This document shows positions 1 through 5,408 of a DNA stretch of 6,678 nucleotides, piece after piece. The DNA is from Gammaproteobacteria bacterium (GTDB lineage: Bacteria; Pseudomonadota; Gammaproteobacteria; GRL18). Each line of letters starts with the position of its first letter. Within the stretch, counting starts at the first letter, position 1. The DNA lies in contig WTAX01000093.1 of the NCBI GenBank assembly GCA_013139395.1, positions 1 to 6,678 on the forward strand, read 5' to 3'. The notes under the pieces are model-generated. The model was not told the DNA's origin and made no database searches. It saw only the letters and a list, made by a program, of their open reading frames with translations. The translations under genes were made by a program, and so were the position numbers.

Positions 1-1422
1 TTCAAACTCATAAATTGCTTCCATGCCCAATTCTTCATAAGCAAGGACTGTGGATTTTTCTATTGCTTTAGAAATCAAATAAGCTGCCCCGCCAACAGCA
101 ATAAGATAAACGGCCTTATGTTTCTTAATGGCATCAATAGCAATGGGGCCGCGCTCAGCTTTACCTACCATACCAATCAGACCAGTTTCAGCCAGCATAG
201 TCTCAGTATATTGATCCATGCGGGTTGATGTTGTCGGACCTGCAGGTCCGACTGACTCACCTTTGACTGCATCAACCGGGCCCACGTAATAGATAAAACG
301 ATTGGTGAAATCAACTCCGTTGGGTAAGGCTTCACCGTTAGCCAGAGTGTCAATAATTCGTTTATGTGCTGCATCCCGGCCGGTAAGCAATTTACCATTA
401 AGCAATAGTTGCTCACCTGGTTTCCAGCTCTGTATTTGTTCTTTAGTTATGGTATCTAAATTAACCCGACGTGCTTTAGGAGAGGCTGTCCAGGTAACAT
501 CAGGCCAATCTTCCAGTTTGGGCGGCGTCAGAACAGCAGGGCCAGAACCATCCAGAGTAAAATGGGTATGACGAGTTGCCGCACAATTGGGAATAATCGC
601 CACGGGCAATGATGCTGCATGTGTTGGATAGTCCAGTACTTTGACATCAACCACGGTAGTCAGTCCACCCAGCCCCTGCGCACCAATGCCCAGCGCATTA
701 ATTTTTTCATACAGCTCAAGGCGCAATTCTTCAGGTCTGCTTAACACTTGTCCTTGTTCTGATTTTTGTATCAGTTCTTGTATATTGACCGGTTCCAGCA
801 GGGATTCTTTGGCTAATAACATGGCTTTTTCAGGAGTACCGCCAATACCAACACCCATAATTCCAGGAGGACACCAGCCAGCCCCCATATCCTTGACAGA
901 GCTGATGATCCAGTCCACTAAATTGGCACCGGGGTTTAGTGCTGCAAATTTTGCTTTGTTTTCTGAGCCGCCGCCCTTAGCGGCCAGCTTCACTTTAATG
1001 GTATGACCAGGAACGATTTTAGTATGAATGACTGCCGGCGTATTATCTTTGGTATTCGTTCTTGTACCAGCGGGATCAGCAAGTACCGATGCCCTCAGTA
1101 CATTATCAGGATGATTATAGGCACGACGTACGCCTTCATTAATCATCTCTTCCAGACTTAATTGGCAATCCCATTGCACGTCCATTCCCACTTCCAGAAA
1201 GACAACTACGATACCTGTATCCTGACAAATAGGCCTGTGTCCCTCAGCACAAAGACGTGAGTTATATAAGATCTGTGCAATAGCATCTTTAGCCGAGGCT
1301 GATTGCTCCTGCTCATATGCCTTGCCAAGTGCCTGAATATAGTCCTTTGGGTGATAATAGGATATAAATTGTAGTGCATCGGCAATACTTTGAATCAAAT
1401 CTTCTTGTTTTATGCTCGTCAT
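1..1422 (-). CDS. fumA: Class I fumarate hydratase ([4Fe-4S], FumA type), C-terminus cut by window edge
   Basis: This gene encodes an iron-sulfur fumarase that interconverts fumarate and malate in the cytoplasmic TCA cycle. The open frame runs from ATG at 1422 to the left edge without a stop, giving 474 residues. From FumA-type family length about 30 or more C-terminal residues should lie outside. The N-terminal alpha region carries three cysteines expected to hold the cluster: C66 in ICQDTG, C184 in GWCPPGIMG and C280 in PNCAATRH. The C-terminal beta region carries the motif GPAGPTTSTRMDQYT (residues 392-406). Both halves are in one chain, which argues for fumarase rather than the two-subunit tartrate dehydratase. 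In-frame ATG (1428) and GTG (1431) codons lie just upstream, followed by a TAA at 1437-1435. ATG 1422 is preferred because a GAAG element sits 8 bases before it. The gene is divergent from the HDOD gene. This enzyme class is known to be oxygen-labile. The identification is firm, but the symbol is by family resemblance only. Confidence 0.95.
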   Translation of the reverse strand, partial: MTSIKQEDLIQSIADALQFISYYHPKDYIQALGKAYEQEQSASAKDAIAQILYNSRLCAEGHRPICQDTGIVVVFLEVGMDVQWDCQLSLEEMINEGVRRAYNHPDNVLRASVLADPAGTRTNTKDNTPAVIHTKIVPGHTIKVKLAAKGGGSENKAKFAALNPGANLVDWIISSVKDMGAGWCPPGIMGVGIGGTPEKAMLLAKESLLEPVNIQELIQKSEQGQVLSRPEELRLELYEKINALGIGAQGLGGLTTVVDVKVLDYPTHAASLPVAIIPNCAATRHTHFTLDGSGPAVLTPPKLEDWPDVTWTASPKARRVNLDTITKEQIQSWKPGEQLLLNGKLLTGRDAAHKRIIDTLANGEALPNGVDFTNRFIYYVGPVDAVKGESVGPAGPTTSTRMDQYTETMLAETGLIGMVGKAERGPIAIDAIKKHKAVYLIAVGGAAYLISKAIEKSTVLAYEELGMEAIYEFE

Positions 1423-1463
1423 AATCATCACTTCTTAGTTAATACTGCCATTAATCATAGCAT

Positions 1464-1469
1464 ATTATA
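1464..1469 (-). promoter_or_regulatory. Possible -10 box for the fumarase gene
   Basis: On the minus strand this hexamer reads TATAAT, about 40 bases upstream of the fumarase ATG at 1422. No good -35 hexamer is found at 16 to 18 bases spacing, and the region is AT-rich, so the match could be chance. Confidence 0.25.
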
Positions 1470-1533
1470 AATTTTTAATTTTTGGGACATAGGGGTAGGT
1501 AAAATACTAATAAACAGCTATAGTTAGATCATT

Positions 1534-1696
1534 AAATTTAGTAACTACTCAGCGTATTTTTGACAAAAAGTCTGTGGTTGCTTATTTTTCTGACTTTGAT
1601 TGTTTGAGCGTAGCGAGTTTTCAAAGTCATAAAAATAAGTGACCATAGGCTTATCAAACGTTATTTAGAAATACACATGAAGCAGTTACTAAATTT
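1534..1696. repeat. Long imperfect inverted repeat / hairpin element (MITE-like candidate)
   Basis: Two arms face each other around a loop at about 1600-1620 that contains GAGCGTAGCGAG. The outer 13 bases (1534-1546, AAATTTAGTAACT) match 1684-1696 perfectly in inverted orientation. The inner arm 1568-1599 pairs with 1621-1652, including the 19-base arm 1581-1599 that matches 1621-1639 with one difference. The middle pairs poorly and the right arm is about 10 bases longer. AAATTT at both ends is self-complementary, so it could be part of the terminal inverted repeat or a 6-base target-site duplication flanking AGTAACT...AGTTACT. The element has no coding capacity. Its size, termini and position between divergent genes suit a miniature inverted-repeat transposable element or another dispersed intergenic repeat, but one copy in one window cannot prove mobility. 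I do not recognise a named family. Confidence 0.8.
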
Positions 1697-1702
1697 TTTC
1701 AC

Positions 1703-1708
1703 TATAAT
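1703..1708 (+). promoter_or_regulatory. Possible -10 box for the HDOD gene cluster
   Basis: A perfect TATAAT lies 7 bases beyond the right end of the inverted repeat and 41 bases before the GTG start at 1749. The hexamers 16 to 18 bases upstream (around 1679-1686) do not resemble TTGACA and no TG extension is present. If it is real, it is a weak or activator-dependent promoter whose -35 region would fall inside the repeat's right arm. Confidence 0.35.
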
Positions 1709-1737
1709 TTAGAGCGTTCAAGTACACACTAATTAGC

Positions 1738-1742
1738 GGAGG
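1738..1742 (+). promoter_or_regulatory. Shine-Dalgarno site fixing a GTG start
   Basis: GGAGG lies 6 bases before GTG at 1749. This is the strongest ribosome binding site in the window and decides the HDOD protein's non-ATG start over the next in-frame ATG at codon 15, which would also cut into the start of the domain. Confidence 0.8.
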
Positions 1743-1748
1743 ATTTTT

Positions 1749-2612
1749 GTGTCAGAGCTACACTTGCAAACCATTCAGCGCTATATCGATAAAATGCCCA
1801 GTTTATCAACGACCGTGACTAAGGTACTGGAAGTTTGTAATCAACCCAATGTTTCACCCAATGATTTAAATAAAATCATTTCTCTTGACCCTGTTTTAGC
1901 AGGCAATGTACTTAAACTGATCAATTCTGCTTATTATGCCTTACCTAACCATATTACTTCATTGACCCGTGCGATTATTATTCTGGGTATTAATACGGTC
2001 AAAAATCTTGCCTTAAGTACTGCCGTTCTGCGTCACATGAAAGAAAGTAAGCAGTCGAGTTTTTTAATGGATAAATTCTGGACACATTCTATTTGTGTTG
2101 GTGTAACTGCCAAAGCAATTGCTGCTAAACACAAAATACCCATCAATCAACGTGAAGAATTCTTCCTTGCCGGACTATTACATGATTTAGGGAAGATTCC
2201 ACTCGCCCATTGTTTTCCTGAAGAATATTCAAGCTGCCTTGCTTATGCCGAAGAGCATAAAACATCACTACATGATGCTGAAATGGCAATATTCGGCTTT
2301 GATCATCAATATTGTGGTTATATTATTGCCTGTAAATGGAAATTAAATGATAATATTGTTTCAGTAATGGAAAACCATCATGAGCCGGAAAAATCTGATG
2401 AAGATCACAGACTTTTAATTTCCAGTGTGGCAATTGCTGATGTTTATGCTAATATTTTTGAAATAGGTTCTGCTGGTAATCATTTTATTGCAGAAGAATA
2501 TGTGAATACTATTCTTGAGCAAAGCAAATTATCATGGAAATCTTTGACTCAATTACATGAAGGTATTCAGGAATCTATAGAAAAAGCATCTATTTTTCTG
2601 CAAGTTAGTTAA
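1749..2612 (+). CDS. HDOD-domain signalling protein
   Basis: This 287-residue cytoplasmic protein is essentially a single HDOD domain, a family related to HD and HD-GYP phosphohydrolases and usually found in bacterial signal transduction and stress or motility control rather than proven catalysis. The N-terminal helical part shows the typical HDOD pattern: MPSLSTTVTKVLE (15-27), then LDPVLAGNVLKLINSAYY (46-63) and the ILGINTVKNLALS segment (78-90). The HD core has WTHS (H113), LLHDLGK (H145, D146), FDHQYCG (H186), ENHHEP (H210, H211) and AIADVYA (D231), so most HD-type metal-ligand positions are present. There is no signal peptide, membrane segment, receiver or GGDEF domain. The start is GTG with a good GGAGG site. 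It leads a cluster, with the next gene 30 bases downstream. The family call is firm, but the specific signal or partner is unknown. Confidence 0.92.
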   Translation: MSELHLQTIQRYIDKMPSLSTTVTKVLEVCNQPNVSPNDLNKIISLDPVLAGNVLKLINSAYYALPNHITSLTRAIIILGINTVKNLALSTAVLRHMKESKQSSFLMDKFWTHSICVGVTAKAIAAKHKIPINQREEFFLAGLLHDLGKIPLAHCFPEEYSSCLAYAEEHKTSLHDAEMAIFGFDHQYCGYIIACKWKLNDNIVSVMENHHEPEKSDEDHRLLISSVAIADVYANIFEIGSAGNHFIAEEYVNTILEQSKLSWKSLTQLHEGIQESIEKASIFLQVS

Positions 2613-2642
2613 ACTAATAAAAATAAGTTCAAGGTCGACGAA

Positions 2643-3557
2643 TTGAAAATGTTAATAAAGTTCTGGGGCGTGAGAGGTTCAATACCCTGCCCGGGAACAG
2701 ATACCGTCCGATATGGAGGCAATACGCCCTGTATTGAGATCCGTTTCCCAGAAATAAATCGTCTGATTATTATTGATGCCGGTTCAGGCCTCAGAGAACT
2801 GGGTAATGAGCTGATGACCCGTCAGCAGCCTGTTGAAGCACATTTATTTTTATCCCATACCCATTGGGATCATATTATGGGCTTTCCCTTTTTTGTACCC
2901 GCTTATGTTCCCGGGACACATATTCGGGTATATGGTCCGGTCACCTATGAAGAAGATACACTGGAAAAAGTAGTCGGCGGACAAATGACCTATCGTTATT
3001 TTCCCATTAGAGAAGCCGAATTAGCCGCTAATATTCAATATTTTAGCTTGAAAGAAGAGCAGCTGGATTTGGGTGACGGCATCATTGTTAAAACAAAATA
3101 TCTTAATCACCCCGTTCTTTGTCTGGGTTATCGCATAGAATATCAGGGAAAAGTCTTCTGCACTGCCTATGATACCGAAGTTTTTCGTAATGTTTTTATC
3201 ACTGATCCACAAGATCCTGACTATGATCAAGATATGGCAGTGGAAGGTGACTTGGTTGCAACCGAACAAAATGCTATGATTGAGCAATTCTACGAGGGTG
3301 CAGATTTGTTGGTACATGACAGTCAATACACCCAGGAAGAATATGAACAAAAATATATTGGCTGGGGACATAGTTATGTCGAATATGTCTGTCAGGCTGC
3401 TCAACGTAAACAGGTAAAAAATCTGGCTTTATTTCATCATGATCCGCTGCGCACAGATGATCAATTAGATGAATTAACAACAAAATTCTGTAATACAGAG
3501 TATTGTGGTAATACTAAGTCATTTTTTGCCAAAGAAGGTATGGTTGTCGAATTATGA
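2643..3557 (+). CDS. Metallo-beta-lactamase-fold hydrolase, cyclic-nucleotide phosphodiesterase/PhnP-like
   Basis: This 304-residue cytoplasmic protein has the binuclear metal hydrolase fold. It opens with the hallmark FWGVRGSIPCPGT (7-19) and YGGNTPCIEI (24-33). The metal motif is SHTHWDHIMGFPFF, with H72, H74, D76 and H77. Further ligand candidates are H156 (LNHP), D177 (AYDTE), D226 (LLVHDSQYT), H243 (GWGHS) and H265/H266 (LFHHDP). Proteins of this subgroup are often named as cAMP-phosphodiesterase class II-like or fused to receiver domains. The substrate here is unknown, and phosphodiester hydrolysis is an inference. The start is uncertain. TTG at 2643 has AAGG 8 bases upstream, while ATG at 2649 (two codons shorter) fits the usual family N-terminus but is 14 bases from AAGG. 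Its stop overlaps the start of the next gene by 4 bases, which suggests translational coupling. Confidence 0.9.
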   Translation: MKMLIKFWGVRGSIPCPGTDTVRYGGNTPCIEIRFPEINRLIIIDAGSGLRELGNELMTRQQPVEAHLFLSHTHWDHIMGFPFFVPAYVPGTHIRVYGPVTYEEDTLEKVVGGQMTYRYFPIREAELAANIQYFSLKEEQLDLGDGIIVKTKYLNHPVLCLGYRIEYQGKVFCTAYDTEVFRNVFITDPQDPDYDQDMAVEGDLVATEQNAMIEQFYEGADLLVHDSQYTQEEYEQKYIGWGHSYVEYVCQAAQRKQVKNLALFHHDPLRTDDQLDELTTKFCNTEYCGNTKSFFAKEGMVVEL

Positions 3558-3796
3558 TTAAAGCTTATCCGGATAATTTATTTGATGAAATCAAATTATT
3601 AGCCAAATTTCCAGAAGAATCTCATATGGAAGGTCTGAAGATCCATCGTGATGCTGACGAGATCTTAATTAAATCAGCAAAAGCTCTTTTTAATAAAGGC
3701 TTGATTACTCAACTTGATGGTGGATATTTGACTGATAGTGGTCGAGAAATGTCAGAACATCTGCACACTGTCTTAGATACAATGAACAAGGATTAA
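3554..3796 (+). CDS. Small conserved protein, TIGR02647-like
   Basis: This gene encodes an 80-residue acidic-to-neutral cytoplasmic protein with no signal peptide or membrane segment. Its pattern EGLKIHRDAD (26-35), ALFNKGLITQLDGGYLTDSG (44-63) and EHLHTVL (68-74) matches my recollection of the proteobacterial family TIGR02647, whose function is not established. The helix - KGLI - DGGYLT hairpin - helix arrangement resembles a small winged-helix fold, so DNA or protein binding is possible but unproven. The start codon sits inside the end of the metallo-hydrolase gene (ATGA overlap) and has no close Shine-Dalgarno sequence, so translation probably depends on the upstream gene. A strong stem-loop begins 5 bases after its stop, making it the last gene of the plus-strand cluster. 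Confidence 0.8.
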   Translation: MIKAYPDNLFDEIKLLAKFPEESHMEGLKIHRDADEILIKSAKALFNKGLITQLDGGYLTDSGREMSEHLHTVLDTMNKD

Positions 3797-3801
3797 TATT
3801 T

Positions 3802-3837
3802 CAGGTTACCGGCAAGATAAACCTTGCCGGTAACCTG
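3802..3837. terminator. Perfect 15-bp stem-loop between convergent genes, probable bidirectional terminator
   Basis: The arm CAGGTTACCGGCAAG (3802-3816) is perfectly complementary to 3823-3837 around a 6-base loop (ATAAAC). It starts 5 bases after the stop of the small TIGR02647-like gene and lies 62 bases past the yajL stop on the other strand, the right place to end both transcripts. Neither side carries a clear run of T: the plus strand continues CTTAGATAG and the minus strand AAATATTAA. It may therefore be a non-canonical terminator or an RNA 3'-end stabiliser. Confidence 0.6.
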
Positions 3838-3899
3838 CTTAGATAGCTTATAGAACTCATATACTCATATAACTTAGAGCCTGGCGCTTTTCTAACGAC

Positions 3900-4463
3900 T
3901 TATTTCCATAACAAACCTGCTGCGACTTCATCCCTTTTTTCTTTGCCTGCCAATATCTCAATTAAACTTAAGGTAAAGTCCATTGCTGTGCCCGGCCCTC
4001 TTGATGTAATTACTTTGTCATCATGAACAACAGAATCTTCTTTAATTTGGGTATTTTGTAAATTCATTTGATCGATAACACCGGGGTAACTGGTTGCTGA
4101 TTTACCTTCGAGCAGTTTTGCATTGGCTAAAATTTTAGGGGCGGCACAAATAGCTGCCGTATATTTCCCCTCTCCTGCCATTTTTTTTAATAAGCTTTGA
4201 ATTCGTGGGTCATTATCAAGATGATCAGCACCAGGAAGACCACCGGGTAACACCAGCATATCAAAATCAGTTAATATCGCCTGATCCAGTGTCGTATCAG
4301 GGATCAAAACCACACCACGACTGGCAACAACAGGATTAACTTCACTGCCGTTATCAAGACTCGCTGTGGTGACTGAAATGTCGGCACGGCGTAATAAATC
4401 AATAATGGTGACCGCTTCTAACTCTTCACAACCTGGTGCAATGGGAACAAGGACATTTGCCAT
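3900..4463 (-). CDS. yajL: DJ-1/PfpI family protein, YajL type
   Basis: This 187-residue cytoplasmic protein of the DJ-1/YajL group is linked in other bacteria to oxidative and carbonyl stress protection, with a debated glyoxalase/deglycase or chaperone role. The N-terminus VLVPIAPGCEELEAVTIIDLL carries the conserved acidic residue (E16) that contacts the reactive cysteine. The nucleophile elbow is AAICAAP with C106. The GPGTAMDF motif (157-164) and the C-terminal region match YajL closely. The usual YajL length is about 196 residues, so this copy is nearly full length and slightly short at the C-terminus. Human DJ-1 has His126 near the active site, while the aligned SYPG here has Tyr126. C12 replaces the Ser of E. 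coli YajL in APGSEE. An AGGAA site lies about 10 bases before the ATG. The gene follows yibQ by 45 bases on the same strand and is probably co-transcribed with it. Confidence 0.93.
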   Translation of the reverse strand: MANVLVPIAPGCEELEAVTIIDLLRRADISVTTASLDNGSEVNPVVASRGVVLIPDTTLDQAILTDFDMLVLPGGLPGADHLDNDPRIQSLLKKMAGEGKYTAAICAAPKILANAKLLEGKSATSYPGVIDQMNLQNTQIKEDSVVHDDKVITSRGPGTAMDFTLSLIEILAGKEKRDEVAAGLLWK

Positions 4464-4482
4464 AATTGTTATTTCCTGCTGT

Positions 4483-4533
4483 TGTTTTTCGTCAATCGTT
4501 GCTTTTCTTCAATTAATGCTTTTCTTCAGGTGA
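4483..4533. repeat. Three-copy 17-bp degenerate tandem repeat at the yibQ 3' end
   Basis: Units at 4483-4499, 4500-4516 and 4517-4533 share the pattern TGnTTTTCnTCA followed by a variable tail. Units two and three share TGCTTTTCTTCA exactly (4500-4511 and 4517-4528). The array spans the last codons and stop of yibQ and the spacer before yajL, and it ends 19 bases before the yajL start, just short of the yajL ribosome binding site. It looks like local slippage duplication. Confidence 0.65.
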
Positions 4534-5408
4534 GTGGTTAATCCTGATTGTGTTAGTGATTTACTATTATTCCACTTATTTTTCTGTTTGGCCTGAGCTA
4601 TCAGCTGCTGCTGTTGTATCAGTTGAGACACCGGCAGCAATTGTATTCCAGCTGCTTTAAGCTGTGGAATATATTCTTCCAGCACATCCAGTGTTTCTGG
4701 AAAAGGATGACCAATGGCCACTGCTGAGCCATTTTTTTTAGCCAAATTTATCAATCGCTTAAATTGAAACTCAATAGCAGGACGATTAAGTTCATGATCC
4801 AGGAAGACATTACGCCGGGTATTTTTAATCTGATATTGACTGGCAGTTTGCTGGGCAACAGTTTTAACTGTGGTACGACTATCAACAAAATACAGATCTG
4901 TCTTAACCAGCTCATCCATAAGCCATTGCATAGAATCAGACTGGCTGGTGATTAAGCTTCCCATATGGTTGTTAACCCCCTTAAGATAGGGAATTGAACG
5001 AATACTATCGAGCACTGATTGCTTAAATTGCTGCTCAGTCATGTCACTGGTCAGTGCTCCAGGTCCTAAATAAAATGTTTCCATCAAAGCCTGCATCGGC
5101 AGATGTAACATAACATCATTACCACGAGAGTTGGCCGTTTCTGCCAGTGACTTAACATAAGGAGTATGAGGTAAAAAAGCAAAAGTCACTTGACCCGGTA
5201 AATTTATCGCACGCTGATCATGTTTATATTTATAGCCCAAATCATCAATAATTATTGCGATATAACCTTTAGTCGGTACATTTCCCGGCTCATCCACAGC
5301 CCAGCCTGGTGTTACTGATAACATGACTAATAAAAACGCTTGCAGGCTGGATAATAATATCAACCTTACCTGCGTGCTGATCCCTGTAACATGATTCATC
5401 AATATCAT
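4509..5408 (-). CDS. yibQ: Exported divergent polysaccharide deacetylase family protein (YibQ)
   Basis: This 299-residue protein of the divergent polysaccharide deacetylase family has a predicted periplasmic location. It has an N-terminal signal peptide: a hydrophobic run of about residues 15-32 and a likely cleavage after GWA at residue 37. The deacetylase-like barrel shows IAIIIDDLG (D55, D56), FAFLPHTPY (77-84), MLHLPMQ (H102), GVNNHMGS (H148), YFVDSRTT (173-180) and AIGHPFPETL (H234). Substrate and activity are not established for the family. The tail after about residue 264 is rich in Gln, Lys and Asn and looks unstructured. ATG at 5408 overlaps the ctpA stop by one base (TAATG), which suggests coupled translation. 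An alternative ATG three codons later (5399) has no better ribosome site. The neighbourhood with ctpA, and usually envC beyond, places it with cell-wall turnover and envelope functions. Confidence 0.93.
   Translation of the reverse strand: MILMNHVTGISTQVRLILLSSLQAFLLVMLSVTPGWAVDEPGNVPTKGYIAIIIDDLGYKYKHDQRAINLPGQVTFAFLPHTPYVKSLAETANSRGNDVMLHLPMQALMETFYLGPGALTSDMTEQQFKQSVLDSIRSIPYLKGVNNHMGSLITSQSDSMQWLMDELVKTDLYFVDSRTTVKTVAQQTASQYQIKNTRRNVFLDHELNRPAIEFQFKRLINLAKKNGSAVAIGHPFPETLDVLEEYIPQLKAAGIQLLPVSQLIQQQQLIAQAKQKNKWNNSKSLTQSGLTTHLKKSIN

Larger units (their letters stand above)
1423..1748. other. Divergent intergenic region between fumarase and HDOD genes
   Basis: This 326-base stretch holds no convincing coding frame. 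It must contain the promoters of both divergent genes. From left to right it has a possible minus-strand -10 box for the fumarase, the inverted repeat element at 1534-1696, a plus-strand TATAAT at 1703-1708, and the GGAGG ribosome binding site of the HDOD gene. A consensus TTGACA also occurs at 1560-1565 with TATTTT 17 bases downstream (1583-1588). It lies inside the left arm of the repeat and its -10 is poor, so it is only a weak promoter candidate. Confidence 0.7.

Noticed and set aside
177..416. Minus-strand 79-residue frame
   Set aside because: It lies within the fumarase gene in another frame, with composition unlike a real protein and no ribosome site worth noting.
302..1006. Plus-strand open frames at 302-571 and 641-1006
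   Set aside because: They lie opposite the fumarase gene, which has continuous family motifs on the minus strand; the plus-strand translations show no recognisable domain.
1534..1696. Interpretation of the inverted repeat as an ordinary intrinsic terminator
   Set aside because: Both flanking genes start, rather than end, at this region, so neither would be terminated by it; the arms are also far longer than a terminator stem.
1423..1748. CRISPR array, tRNA or riboswitch in the intergenic region
   Set aside because: There are no regularly spaced direct repeats, no tRNA cloverleaf and no riboswitch core that I recognise.
3021..3483. Minus-strand open frames opposite the MBL hydrolase
   Set aside because: These are antisense shadows of a well-supported gene with conserved metal-binding motifs.
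3838..3899. Possible small stem around GAGCCTGGCGCTTTTC upstream of the yajL stop
   Set aside because: Only a few pairs can form; too weak to call a second terminator.
4764..4955. Plus-strand 63-residue frame opposite yibQ
   Set aside because: It is an antisense shadow of yibQ with no recognisable motif.
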